Part shown: piece by piece, positions 52,791 through 61,901 of the stretch
How positions within the stretch are numbered: position 1 is the stretch's first letter
How the letters are laid out: each line of letters opens with the position of its first letter
From: Oscillospiraceae bacterium
GTDB lineage: Bacteria; Bacillota; Clostridia; Oscillospirales; SIG627
Assembly (NCBI GenBank): GCA_034925865.1
Contig: JAYFRN010000001.1
Span: 62,001-126,000 of the forward strand
Direction: 5' to 3'
Length of the DNA stretch: 64,000 nt
Made by a program: the position numbers and the translations under genes
Notes under the pieces: model-generated
Database searches by the model: none
Told to the model about the DNA's origin: nothing
What the model saw: only the letters and a program-made list of their open reading frames with translations

Positions 52791-52915
52791 ATTATCAAAT
52801 CTCCGTTTTTAATAATTTAAAATACTGAGTTAATTTTATCAATTTATTCATGAAATGTCAATGGTTTGAGATAATTATTACTACTAACTCGACAATTAAA
52901 TAATTATCGTAAAAA

Positions 52916-52949
52916 AGAGAAAAGCTTTGGTATATGGGCTTATCTCTCT
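52916..52949. repeat. Dispersed dyad repeat, copy E
   Basis: AGAGAAAAGC and GCTTATCTCT arms around TTTGGTATATGG; one A-A mismatch as in copy A. It lies in the 314-bp region between Gfo/Idh/MocA oxidoreductase 2 and the small hypothetical gene; nothing else gene-like is seen there. Confidence 0.7.
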
Positions 52950-53104
52950 AATGCTTATTGCAGTTGCTGCTGCGCTTAATAAAATTACAATCGGTAAACA
53001 ATAAAAATATAAAATAATTCAGATAATATGAATATTGTTATTTACAAATAACGATTACAATGATATACTTAATATATGTAAAATGGAGCAGGGATGGATT
53101 ATTT

Positions 53105-53377
53105 ATGAGCGAAAGAACGGTAAATGCGTTATCTGTAAGCATTATCCCCCTCATAAATATAAAAACATATTATTTAAGCAGGAGCATTATAGGCGGTAAT
53201 ATTAATACTGTTACCTGCGATGATGCATCGGTAAACAGCTTATCAGCGAATAATACCCATTACTTTATATATGTTGACACAATTATTGGGCTATTCCGCT
53301 TATTAGAATCAGCAATTGAAGAGAAAAGCATGGAAATTATCTCGGATGCTGAAATTTCATATAATTACATCAAATAA
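53105..53377 (+). CDS. Small hypothetical protein
   Basis: 90 residues from the ATG at 53105 (GGGATGG 9 bp upstream). The coding pattern looks natural (alternating hydrophobic strands: S-V-S-I-I-P-L-I-N-I-K-T-Y-Y-L; helical C-terminus), but no family is recognised. It is flanked by the dyad repeat E upstream and a palindromic terminator downstream, which supports a real transcription unit. Confidence 0.5.
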   Translation: MSERTVNALSVSIIPLINIKTYYLSRSIIGGNINTVTCDDASVNSLSANNTHYFIYVDTIIGLFRLLESAIEEKSMEIISDAEISYNYIK

Positions 53378-53382
53378 AAGCT

Positions 53383-53412
53383 CGTGCCGCGAAGAATATT
53401 CTTCGCGGCACG
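53383..53412. terminator. 30-bp perfect palindrome terminating gdhA and the small gene
   Basis: CGTGCCGCGAAGAAT and its exact inverse complement form a 15-bp stem with no unpaired loop; convergent genes end on either side, so it can act in both directions. Confidence 0.8.
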
Positions 53413-53459
53413 ATTTGAAAATTGATAGATTATTTTATATGCCTGGCAGGTTCCTGATA

Positions 53460-54797
53460 TCAGACAAGTCCCTGAGCAATCATGGCGTCGGCAACCTTTA
53501 TGAATCCGCCTATGTTTGCACCCTTGACGTAGTTTACTCTTCCATCCGGCTCTGTTCCGAATTTTACGCAGGTATCATGAATGCCGAGCATGATTTTCTC
53601 AAGTTCTTTTCCGACTTCCTCTGCGGTCCAGCTGCGTTTTTCTGCATTCTGGCTCATTTCAAGACCGGAGCAAGCGACTCCGCCTGCGTTGGCTGCTTTT
53701 CCGGGAGCAAAATTAATATTCTTAACGAGGTAATCTACTGCGTCTGCCGTGCATCCCATGTTGGATGTCTCAATAACATATTTGCATCCGTTTGCTATGA
53801 GGGTTTTTGCGTCATCAAGATTGAGCTCGTTCTGTATAGCGCACGGGAAAGCAATGTCACAGGGAATTTCCCACGGCCTCTTTCCGGGTATAAACTTCGC
53901 ATTGAATTTTTCTGCGAAAGGAGCGACTATATTTTTGTTTGATGCACGAAGGTCGAGCATGTAATCGACACCTTCGGCGGTCATACCGTCCTTTATATAT
54001 ACATAACCGTCAGGACCGGAAATTGCGATCAATTTTGCGCCGAGCTCTACAAGCTTCTTTGCGGCGCCCCATGCAACGTTTCCGAATCCGGAAATGGCGA
54101 CTTCCTTGCCGGAGATTTTATCGCCCGTTCTCGCAAGCATATGTTGAGCAAAATAAACAGTACCGTAACCGGTCGCTTCCGGGCGGACAAGGCTTCCGCC
54201 GTATTCGCGGCCTTTTCCGGTGAGAACTCCGACAAATGTATTGGTTATGCGCTTATATTGTCCGAAAAGATAACCGATTTCTCTTGCTCCAACACCAATA
54301 TCTCCTGCCGGAACATCGGTTTCTGGACCGATGTGACGGAACATTTCTGTCATAAAGGACTGGCAGAAACGCATGATTTCCGCGTCGGATTTGCCCTGCG
54401 GATCAAAATCGCTGCCGCCTTTGCCGCCGCCCATCGGAAGCGTTGTCAGACTGTTTTTAAAAGTCTGTTCAAAAGCAAGAAATTTGAGAGATCCTATGCA
54501 AACTGAAGGGTGAAATCTGAAGCCTCCCTTATAAGGACCGATCGCGCTGTTCATCTGAATGCGGAAGCCTCTGTTTATCTGAATTTCTCCCTTGTCGTCG
54601 AGCCACGGAACACGGAACATGACAACTCTTTCAGGTTCGACCATTCTTTCCATTATCTTGTTTTCAAGGTATTTTGGATGGCTGTCAAGAAAATCCTTTA
54701 ATGATTGAGCAACTTCTTCGACTGCCTGATGGAATAACGGTTCACAGGGGTTTTTGGCTTTTAAATCATCCATGAATTTTTCAACATCGAAAGACAT
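53460..54797 (-). CDS. gdhA: Glutamate dehydrogenase (GdhA type)
   Basis: 445 residues, the hexameric bacterial GDH length. P-M-G-G-G-K-G-G-S-D places the catalytic Lys at K126; G-F-R-F-H-P (~92) and the Rossmann motif G-F-G-N-V-A-W-G (~245-252) follow the family. Reversibly aminates 2-oxoglutarate to glutamate, the precursor for the arginine operon 700 bp away. Coenzyme preference (NADPH likely) is inferred from similarity to E. coli GdhA. The ribosome site is weak (GAGAAACGG). Confidence 0.93.
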   Translation of the reverse strand: MSFDVEKFMDDLKAKNPCEPLFHQAVEEVAQSLKDFLDSHPKYLENKIMERMVEPERVVMFRVPWLDDKGEIQINRGFRIQMNSAIGPYKGGFRFHPSVCIGSLKFLAFEQTFKNSLTTLPMGGGKGGSDFDPQGKSDAEIMRFCQSFMTEMFRHIGPETDVPAGDIGVGAREIGYLFGQYKRITNTFVGVLTGKGREYGGSLVRPEATGYGTVYFAQHMLARTGDKISGKEVAISGFGNVAWGAAKKLVELGAKLIAISGPDGYVYIKDGMTAEGVDYMLDLRASNKNIVAPFAEKFNAKFIPGKRPWEIPCDIAFPCAIQNELNLDDAKTLIANGCKYVIETSNMGCTADAVDYLVKNINFAPGKAANAGGVACSGLEMSQNAEKRSWTAEEVGKELEKIMLGIHDTCVKFGTEPDGRVNYVKGANIGGFIKVADAMIAQGLV

Positions 54798-55379
54798 GAT
54801 AAATCCGTTTCTCGGGAGTTATATTCACGTTTACGCTTTATCCCGTTTGCGAAAACGCGTCTGAGTTATGGTATTAAGCGATGGTATTTTAAGAATTTCA
54901 AAAGAATTCTAAATGCTGTATAAGTGACAAATATTGTTGTTTGGAATGCCTTAAAATCAATCGCGGTTATTCTTACAATTGATATTATAGCACTTAGGAT
55001 TAATAAATACAATATCAAAAATTAAAAATAATGCACAAAAATATTGCGCAAGAATATATATATAAGTATATAATGCTATATTACAATAATGCGAGTAAAT
55101 TAAAATAATAAGAATTATTATAAAGGAGCAAAAAACACAAAATAAATTATTGAATAATATATAGGACAATAATTGCGCTTATAATATGAAGATGAAGGAA
55201 GCAAAACAACCTAAAAATTGCACAAATGAAAGATTCATTCTCCGAAAAATCAAAATCAAAAATACATTAATTAAAAAATGATAAAACAAGACATCAAAAC
55301 GCAATTTTAAAAAATAAAATTTCATAATAGAAAATCATGACTTATAATGTTGAGACATAAAAATTGCTTATATAAAAAT
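54798..55379. other. AT-rich gene-free gap between gdhA and argC
   Basis: About 580 bp of strongly AT-rich sequence between divergent genes. A short minus-strand frame at 54957-55169 codes for a hydrophobic, low-complexity peptide without a ribosome site and is not accepted. No hairpin, repeat or RNA family was recognised. Confidence 0.6.
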
Positions 55380-55382
55380 ATC

Positions 55383-55396
55383 TGAATAATTATGCA
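55383..55396. promoter_or_regulatory. ARG-box-like ArgR/AhrC operator
   Basis: TGAATAATTATGCA fits the ARG box TGAATwwwwATTCA with one mismatch. It lies 8 bp upstream of the argC -35 hexamer, where an arginine repressor would block the promoter. Confidence 0.6.
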
Positions 55397-55403
55397 ATTA
55401 TGC

Positions 55404-55432
55404 TTGACAATATTGTATAAATGTTATATAAT
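55404..55432 (+). promoter_or_regulatory. Consensus sigma-A promoter of the arginine operon
   Basis: -35 TTGACA (55404-55409), 17-bp spacer, -10 TATAAT (55427-55432): both hexamers match consensus. Expected start site is near 55439, leaving a leader of about 40 nt. Confidence 0.85.
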
Positions 55433-55479
55433 ATTCGGAAAGATTGCAATTAATAGGTTTACCGGAGGAAATATATCGA

Positions 55480-56445
55480 ATGAACTTAAAGAAGAAAACG
55501 ATATTCATCGATGGCAAGGAAGGCACAACAGGGCTTAGAATTTATGAACGGCTCGCAGCCAGAAACGGAATCGATATTGAGCTTTTGACAGTTGAAGAAG
55601 CTGTGAGAAAAGATCCGGAAAACCGAAGACGCCTTATAAATGCATCTGATATTGTATTTTTATGCTTGCCGGATGACGCATCGCGTGAATCGGTTGCTTT
55701 ATGCGAAAATCCGGATACGGTTATTATTGACAGTTCTACGGCATACAGAACAGATCCGAGCTGGGCATACGGTTTTCCGGAGCTTTCTGAACATAATAAG
55801 GATAATATTAAAAACGGAAAGAGAATTGCTGTTCCCGGATGTCATGCAAGCGGTTTCGTTTCTATAGTATATCCGCTTGTTAAAGAAGGAATTATTTCAA
55901 CCGATGAGAGATTTGATTGCTTTTCCCTCACCGGATACAGCGGTGGCGGAAGAAAAATGATCTCTCAATACGAATCTGATATGAATAAATCAAATGGAAT
56001 GTTCTCACCGAGAATATACGGACTTGGACAAAATCATAAACATCTCAAAGAGATGAAAGCAATATGCGGTTTAAGCAAAAATCCGTTATTTTTACCGATT
56101 GTTGACGATTATTTTAGCGGAATGATAGTAAATGTACCGCTGCCTGACGGAATAAGTATTACGAAAGATGAGCTGAGAGTATTTTATTCTGAATATTACA
56201 AAAACAGTCGTATAATCAGCGTGTCAAATGAAAATGAACATTATTCGGATGGTTTTATTCCCGCGAATGCTTTTTCGGGATATGATTCCATGATGATATG
56301 TGTTACCGGCAGCGATAATGACGACAGCAGAATATTGATCAGCAGTATATTTGACAATCTCGGAAAAGGCGCATCTGGCGCGGCGGTTCAATGTATGAAC
56401 CTCTCAATGGGAATAGATGAAGCAGCTGGATTGAAATTGATTTGA
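55480..56445 (+). CDS. argC: N-acetyl-gamma-glutamyl-phosphate reductase, type 2
   Basis: Reduces N-acetylglutamyl phosphate to the semialdehyde, third step of arginine synthesis. The ATG at 55480 follows a GGAGGA site (321 residues); the upstream Met lies too near the transcript start. Catalytic Cys121 in V-P-G-C-H-A-S-G; N-terminal G-K-E-G-T-T-G-L-R-I-Y is the NADP-binding loop of the shorter type-2 ArgC, and C-terminal K-G-A-S-G-A-A-V-Q-C-M-N-L is conserved. First gene of the operon. Confidence 0.93.
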   Translation: MNLKKKTIFIDGKEGTTGLRIYERLAARNGIDIELLTVEEAVRKDPENRRRLINASDIVFLCLPDDASRESVALCENPDTVIIDSSTAYRTDPSWAYGFPELSEHNKDNIKNGKRIAVPGCHASGFVSIVYPLVKEGIISTDERFDCFSLTGYSGGGRKMISQYESDMNKSNGMFSPRIYGLGQNHKHLKEMKAICGLSKNPLFLPIVDDYFSGMIVNVPLPDGISITKDELRVFYSEYYKNSRIISVSNENEHYSDGFIPANAFSGYDSMMICVTGSDNDDSRILISSIFDNLGKGASGAAVQCMNLSMGIDEAAGLKLI

Positions 56446-56471
56446 ATTAATAAATTAAAACGGAGAAATAT

Positions 56472-57677
56472 ATGAAAAAAACAGAAGGCGGCATATGTGC
56501 CGCTAAGGGATATACAGCCGCCGGACTTCACTGCGGCATTAAAAAATATAAAAAGGATCTTGCTTTGATAGTGAGCGATAAACGCGCGTCATGTGCTTGT
56601 GTTTATACTAAAAATCTTGTAAAAGGCGCTCCTATTGCTGTAACAAAAAGAAATGTCTCTGATGGATATGCGCAAGCTGTCATATGCAACAGCGGAAATG
56701 CGAATACCTGCAACGCTGACGGTGAAAAAGTCGCATATGGAATGTGTGAGCTTGTTGAAAAATATGCCGGGATACAAAAAAGCGATGTTATCGTTGCTTC
56801 GACAGGAGTAATAGGAAAGCCGCTTGATATAACACCTATTGAAAATTCGATGTCCGATCTCGTTTCTTCGCTCGGAAATAACAGCTCTGATTGTGTTGAA
56901 GCTATAATGACGACTGATACGTTCAAAAAGGAAGCAGCTTTAGAATTTGAAGTTGGAGGCGTTGTCTGCAGAATGGGCGGCATTGCGAAGGGAAGCGGAA
57001 TGATACATCCCAATATGGCGACTATGCTCGTATTTATAACAACAGACGCTGCGATAGCTCCCGAAATGCTTCAGAAAGCGCTTTCTGAGGTCGTTACAGA
57101 CACTTATAATATGATAAGCGTAGACGGCGACACCTCGACCAACGACATGGTTTCCGTGCTCGCAAACGGAGAAGCCGGAAACGAAATAATAACAGCTGAA
57201 AATGAAGCATATTCTGAATTCAAATCATCACTGAATGAGCTTTGTGCCTATTTATGCCGCATGATAGCTTCCGACGGCGAGGGCGCGACAAAGCTCCTTG
57301 AATGCAAGGTTTTGAATTCGAAGGAAAAGAATATCGCACGCATATGCGCCAAAGCAGTAATATGCTCCAGTCTCGTGAAAGCCGCGATGTTTGGTTCTGA
57401 CGCGAACTGGGGGCGTGTGCTCTGCGCTCTCGGATACAGCGGAGCGGAAATTGACGTAAATCGGGTAGACGTAACATTTATTTCGGCTTCAGGCGCGGTT
57501 AAGGTCTGTAAAGACGGAGCCGGAGTGAGCTTTTCAGAGGAAGAAGCAAAAAAAGTGCTTTCCGAAAAAGAAATTATAATAAATATTGATCTTAAGACCG
57601 GAGAAGCAGAAGCGACTGCGTGGGGATGCGATCTTACATATGATTATGTTAAGATTAACGGAGATTACAGGACGTGA
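56472..57677 (+). CDS. argJ: Bifunctional glutamate N-acetyltransferase/ornithine acetyltransferase
   Basis: Recycles the acetyl group from N-acetylornithine to glutamate; bifunctional members also make acetylglutamate from acetyl-CoA. 401 residues, cleaved by itself at the conserved M-A-T-M-L site with nucleophile Thr184. S-G-N-A-N-T-C-N (~76) and G-S-D-A-N-W-G-R (~300) are intact. No argA or argE homologue is in the window, in line with the cyclic pathway. GGAGAAA ribosome site, 26 bp after argC. Confidence 0.94.
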   Translation: MKKTEGGICAAKGYTAAGLHCGIKKYKKDLALIVSDKRASCACVYTKNLVKGAPIAVTKRNVSDGYAQAVICNSGNANTCNADGEKVAYGMCELVEKYAGIQKSDVIVASTGVIGKPLDITPIENSMSDLVSSLGNNSSDCVEAIMTTDTFKKEAALEFEVGGVVCRMGGIAKGSGMIHPNMATMLVFITTDAAIAPEMLQKALSEVVTDTYNMISVDGDTSTNDMVSVLANGEAGNEIITAENEAYSEFKSSLNELCAYLCRMIASDGEGATKLLECKVLNSKEKNIARICAKAVICSSLVKAAMFGSDANWGRVLCALGYSGAEIDVNRVDVTFISASGAVKVCKDGAGVSFSEEEAKKVLSEKEIIINIDLKTGEAEATAWGCDLTYDYVKINGDYRT

Positions 57678-57716
57678 TAACGCGGCTTAAATTCGAAGAA
57701 AGGCACAATTATTGTT

Positions 57717-58580
57717 ATGAATGAACATATTTTATCAAACGCTCAGCGGGCGGAGGTGCTTGTTCACGCTCTGCCGTATATTCAGGAATATAATAATAAG
57801 ATCATTGTCGTAAAATACGGCGGAAACGCCATGATAAACGAAGAGCTTAAAATTGCAGTAATGCATGACATGGTGCTGCTTTCGCTTATCGGCATTAAAG
57901 TCGTACTTGTCCACGGCGGCGGACCTGAAATATCGGATATGCTTACCCGCATAGGTAAAAAAAGCGAATTTGTTGACGGCCTGCGAGTTACGGATCGCGA
58001 AACAGCCGAAATCGTTCAGATGGTTCTTTCGGGTAAGATTAACAAAGGGCTTGTCAATCTTATACAAAACATCGGCGGCAACGCAATGGGTCTCTGCGGA
58101 GCCGACGGAGCTTTGATCAGAGCAAGAATACTCGACGAGCGGCTTGGTTATGTCGGCGAAATAACCGAAATTAATACAAAGCCAATATTGGATCTTATAG
58201 AAAAAGGCTATATTCCCGTCATATCAACAGTCGGCTGCGACAGCGAAAACAACATATATAATATCAACGCTGATACTGCCGCCGCCAGAATTGCCGGCGA
58301 GCTTAATGCCGAGGCATTGATTTCTATGACCGATATTTCGGGCATAATGAGAGATAAGCTTGATCCTTCTTCTCTTATAACAAAAATAAGCGCAAGCGAA
58401 TCGCTTCAGCTTATAAAGGACGGAATAATTTGCGGCGGAATGATTCCGAAAACAGACTGCTGCATCGAAGCGATAAGGCGCGGAGTAAAAAAAGTATTTA
58501 TAATAGATGGAAGAGTCCCTCATTCAATTCTGATTGAAACTCTGACAGATGAGGGCATCGGAACGATGTTCGTAAGGTGA
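57717..58580 (+). CDS. argB: Acetylglutamate kinase
   Basis: Phosphorylates N-acetylglutamate with ATP; usually the arginine-inhibited step in cyclic pathways. 287 residues. V-K-Y-G-G-N-A-M (~27) and V-H-G-G-G-P-E-I (~63) form the substrate/ATP site, N-I-N-A-D-T-A-A (~182) and G-G-M-I-P-K (~240) the nucleotide lid. The N-terminal ~18-residue helix (M-N-E-H-I-L-S-N-A-Q-R-A-E-V-L) resembles the extra helix of arginine-sensitive hexameric kinases, so feedback inhibition is likely. Confidence 0.94.
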   Translation: MNEHILSNAQRAEVLVHALPYIQEYNNKIIVVKYGGNAMINEELKIAVMHDMVLLSLIGIKVVLVHGGGPEISDMLTRIGKKSEFVDGLRVTDRETAEIVQMVLSGKINKGLVNLIQNIGGNAMGLCGADGALIRARILDERLGYVGEITEINTKPILDLIEKGYIPVISTVGCDSENNIYNINADTAAARIAGELNAEALISMTDISGIMRDKLDPSSLITKISASESLQLIKDGIICGGMIPKTDCCIEAIRRGVKKVFIIDGRVPHSILIETLTDEGIGTMFVR

Positions 58581-58612
58581 TGGAGAAGAATCCATAACAG
58601 AAAGGAATAATT

Positions 58613-59782
58613 ATGATTGATATTAAATCCACCTACAGTGAATATATTGCGGAAACATACAGCAGGAACGATTTAGTTATAATGAAGGCAAAGGGAAGCG
58701 AGGCCTTCGACGAAAACGGAAAGAGGTATATCGATCTTGGCGCCGGGATCGCCGTGAACATTCTCGGTTATTGTGACGATGAATTTGCCGACGCTGTAGC
58801 AAAACAGGCGAGGACAGTGTCGCATACCTCAAATCTGTATTATACCGAGCCGCAGGCCCATCTCGCAAAGCTCATATGTGAAAAATCCGGCATGAAGAAG
58901 GTCTTTTTCTCTAATTCCGGAGCTGAAGCAAACGAATGTGCGATAAAGGCCGCGCGTAAATATTCGTGGGATAAATATGGAGAGGAAGCCGGCAGAAATA
59001 AAATTATCTGCTTGAATCACAGCTTTCACGGCAGAACGATCGCAACGATTTCAGCAACAGGACAAAGCGAATATCATAAATATTTCGCTCCCTTTCTTCC
59101 AGGATATGTGTTTGTCGAGCCGAACGACATAGAAGCTATGGTGGCGGAAGCGAAAAAAGGCGATGTCTGTGCGATTATTGCCGAAATTATTCAAGGCGAG
59201 GGCGGAGTTAATCTGCTGAACACTAATTACATCAAATCATTACAGACCATATCTGAAGAAAACGATCTTGTACTTATTATCGACGAAGTTCAGACGGGAA
59301 ACGGCAGGACCGGCAAATATTTTGCTTATCAGAATTTCGATATAAAACCGGATATTGTGACAACTGCGAAGGGCCTTGGCGGAGGATTACCGATAGGCGC
59401 GACGCTCTTTAATGACAGGCTCGCGAATACCCTTACGCCTGGAACGCATGGATCGACCTTCGGAGGAAATCCGATTGTATGCGCCGGCGCCGTTTCAATA
59501 GTAGAAAGTATTGATGATAAGCTTTTAGACGAAGTCAAAGCTAAATCCGAGTATATATTTACCAATCTCAGGCAATGCGGCGGAGTTAAAAGTGTCACCG
59601 GAATGGGCCTGATGATCGGTATCGAAACAGATAAAAACGCAAAAGAAATCGTGAAGCTTCTTGCTGACAGGGGAGTACTCGTTCTCACGGCAAAAACAAA
59701 GCTGCGCCTCGTGCCGGCATTAAATATACCAGTCGGGCTTTTGAAGGAAGCAATTGGAATTATGAAAGAGGTATTGCAATGA
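58613..59782 (+). CDS. argD: Acetylornithine aminotransferase
   Basis: PLP enzyme transferring an amino group from glutamate to N-acetylglutamate semialdehyde. 389 residues, class III fold; PLP lysine K253 in T-T-A-K-G-L-G-G-G-L-P-I-G, with F-S-N-S-G-A-E-A-N-E (~96) and I-I-D-E-V-Q-T-G-N-G-R-T-G (~221) intact. AGAAAGG ribosome site. Overlaps argF by 4 bp (ATGA). Confidence 0.94.
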   Translation: MIDIKSTYSEYIAETYSRNDLVIMKAKGSEAFDENGKRYIDLGAGIAVNILGYCDDEFADAVAKQARTVSHTSNLYYTEPQAHLAKLICEKSGMKKVFFSNSGAEANECAIKAARKYSWDKYGEEAGRNKIICLNHSFHGRTIATISATGQSEYHKYFAPFLPGYVFVEPNDIEAMVAEAKKGDVCAIIAEIIQGEGGVNLLNTNYIKSLQTISEENDLVLIIDEVQTGNGRTGKYFAYQNFDIKPDIVTTAKGLGGGLPIGATLFNDRLANTLTPGTHGSTFGGNPIVCAGAVSIVESIDDKLLDEVKAKSEYIFTNLRQCGGVKSVTGMGLMIGIETDKNAKEIVKLLADRGVLVLTAKTKLRLVPALNIPVGLLKEAIGIMKEVLQ

Positions 59783-60687
59783 AGGATCTTCTTAAGCTGG
59801 GTGATCTTACTCAGCAGGAAATAACCGATATATTGAATCTTGCCGATCAGCTTAAATATGAAAAAGCTCACGGCACCGCGCATAAATTGCTGAACGGTAA
59901 AACGCTAGGCATGATTTTTGAAAAGTCGTCGACACGTACAAGAGTTTCTTTCGAGGTCGGCATGTTTGAACTTGGCGGGAACGCCCTGTTTTTATCAAAC
60001 CGTGACCTTCAGATAGGACGCGGCGAGCCACTTGAAGATACCGCGCGCGTGCTTTCACGTTATCTTGATGTTATAATGATACGGACATTTAAACAGTCCG
60101 ACGTTGAAAAGCTGGCGGAATATGCGTCAATACCGATCATTAACGCGCTGACGGATTATGCGCATCCTTGTCAGGTGCTGGCCGATCTTATGACCATACG
60201 TGAATATTGCGGTAAACTTAAAGGATTAAAGCTTGCCTTTATCGGCGATGGAAATAATATGGCAAATTCACTCATAGTCGGTGGAATTAAAACCGGGATG
60301 AGTGTTTCAATCGCATGTCCCAATGAATATAAGCCCGATACCGGCATAATGAACTGGGCAAACGAAAGCGGTAATTTCGTATGTACGGATAATATTGAAG
60401 AAGCAGCTGCGGATGCGGATGTTTTGTATACAGATGTGTGGGCTTCCATGGGCTTCGAGGATGAAGCGGCTGTACGCAGGAAAGCATTTACAGGATATCA
60501 GATCAACGATAAACTGCTTAAATGTGCCAAGCCGGGAGCTATCGTGCTTCATTGTCTTCCCGCTCATCGCGGCGAAGAAATTACTGCCGATGTATTTGAA
60601 GCTCATGCTAAAGAGATATTCGACGAGGCGGAAAACCGTCTTCACGCACAGAAAGCAGTGCTTGTAAAGCTTCTCGGCAAAGCTTGA
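59779..60687 (+). CDS. argF: Ornithine carbamoyltransferase
   Basis: Condenses ornithine with carbamoyl phosphate to citrulline. 302 residues. Carbamoyl-phosphate motif S-S-T-R-T-R at 50-55, D-Y-A-H-P-C-Q-V-L-A-D (~130-140) and the ornithine/catalytic H-C-L-P-A-H-R-G-E-E near 260-270. Start overlaps argD, so translation is coupled. Feeding gene carA follows 47 bp later. The last two genes of arginine synthesis, argG and argH, are not in the window. Confidence 0.94.
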   Translation: MKDLLKLGDLTQQEITDILNLADQLKYEKAHGTAHKLLNGKTLGMIFEKSSTRTRVSFEVGMFELGGNALFLSNRDLQIGRGEPLEDTARVLSRYLDVIMIRTFKQSDVEKLAEYASIPIINALTDYAHPCQVLADLMTIREYCGKLKGLKLAFIGDGNNMANSLIVGGIKTGMSVSIACPNEYKPDTGIMNWANESGNFVCTDNIEEAAADADVLYTDVWASMGFEDEAAVRRKAFTGYQINDKLLKCAKPGAIVLHCLPAHRGEEITADVFEAHAKEIFDEAENRLHAQKAVLVKLLGKA

Positions 60688-60733
60688 CAAATGAATAAAC
60701 GCGTTTAATAATCAGAAAGGCATGGATTAAAAA

Positions 60734-61882
60734 ATGGACAAAGTCAAGATAACGCTCTCGGACGGTCAATGCTTTTACGGAGAATCGTTTGGCGCTCCTT
60801 TAAACGGGCAAACGGTTATCGGAGAGCTGGTTTTTGCCACCGGGATGACCGGTTATATAGAGACACTCACAGATCCGAGTTATTTCGGCCAGATTGTAAT
60901 GCAGACATTCCCTATGATAGGTAATTACGGAATGATAGAAGAAGACAGGGAGAGTAAAAAATCATACATAAAAGCTTATGTTGTGCGTGAATGGTGCGAT
61001 ACTCCGTCGAATTTCAGATGTGAAGAGAATTTAGACGCTTTTCTGAAAAATCAAGGCATCACAGGAGTATGCGGCGTTGATACCCGTCAGATTACAAGAA
61101 CAATAAGAGAAAACGGCGTAATGAACGCGATGATATCGTCATGTCAGGATAACGGACTGAATAACGATACGTCAGAATCATACAAAGTAACAATTAAACA
61201 AATTAACAATTATGTAGTTGCGAATGCCGTTATGAGTGTTTCTAGGAAAAAGCCGTCACGATATCCCTCCTCCGCGTCTCAAGACGGGAAATATAAGGTT
61301 GCTCTTATAGATTACGGCGCCAAGCATAATATAATCCGCGAGCTTAACAAGCGGGAATGCGATGTAACAGTACTTCCTCACGATACGCCGGCAAATGATA
61401 TAATAAAAGGTGGCTATGACGGATTAATGCTTTCAAACGGACCTGGCGATCCGGCAGAAAACAAAGATTGTATAAAAGTTGTCTCAGAGCTTTTCGGAAA
61501 GATACCCATGTTCGGGATATGTCTCGGACATCAGATAATGGCTCTTGCAGCCGGAGCGAGGACGGAAAAGCTTAAATACGGTCATAGAGGATTGAATCAA
61601 CCAGTTAAAAATATTTCATCCGGAAGGGTTTTTATTTCGAGCCAGAACCACGGTTACGCGGTCGTTGCGGACAGCATACCTAAAAAAATGGGATATATAA
61701 GCTATTTAAACGCAAACGACGGAAGCTGTGAAGGAGCGGAATATCCGGAATACCACGCGTTTTCCGTGCAGTTTCATCCCGAGGCATCTTGCGGTCCGCA
61801 TGATACGATGATGCTGTTCGACAAGTTCACGGAGTTAATGAGCATGTCAAAGCTCATAAGCAAGCCTGAACAAACAAAATAA
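60734..61882 (+). CDS. carA: Carbamoyl-phosphate synthase small (glutaminase) subunit
   Basis: Releases ammonia from glutamine for CarB. 382 residues. The class I amidotransferase triad is complete: Cys263 in F-G-I-C-L-G-H-Q and His348/Glu350 in F-H-P-E-A; the N-terminal domain has T-G-M-T-G-Y-I-E-T-L-T-D-P-S-Y. Placement in the arg operon suggests control by arginine rather than pyrimidines. AGAAAGG ribosome site. Followed 19 bp later by carB. Confidence 0.95.
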   Translation: MDKVKITLSDGQCFYGESFGAPLNGQTVIGELVFATGMTGYIETLTDPSYFGQIVMQTFPMIGNYGMIEEDRESKKSYIKAYVVREWCDTPSNFRCEENLDAFLKNQGITGVCGVDTRQITRTIRENGVMNAMISSCQDNGLNNDTSESYKVTIKQINNYVVANAVMSVSRKKPSRYPSSASQDGKYKVALIDYGAKHNIIRELNKRECDVTVLPHDTPANDIIKGGYDGLMLSNGPGDPAENKDCIKVVSELFGKIPMFGICLGHQIMALAAGARTEKLKYGHRGLNQPVKNISSGRVFISSQNHGYAVVADSIPKKMGYISYLNANDGSCEGAEYPEYHAFSVQFHPEASCGPHDTMMLFDKFTELMSMSKLISKPEQTK

Positions 61883-61901
61883 ATGAAACGAGGTGAAGGA
61901 T

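Noticed and set aside
54957..55169. Hydrophobic 70-codon minus-strand frame in the gdhA-argC gap
   Set aside because: AT-driven low-complexity frame (Ile/Tyr/Leu rich) without a ribosome site or recognisable family.
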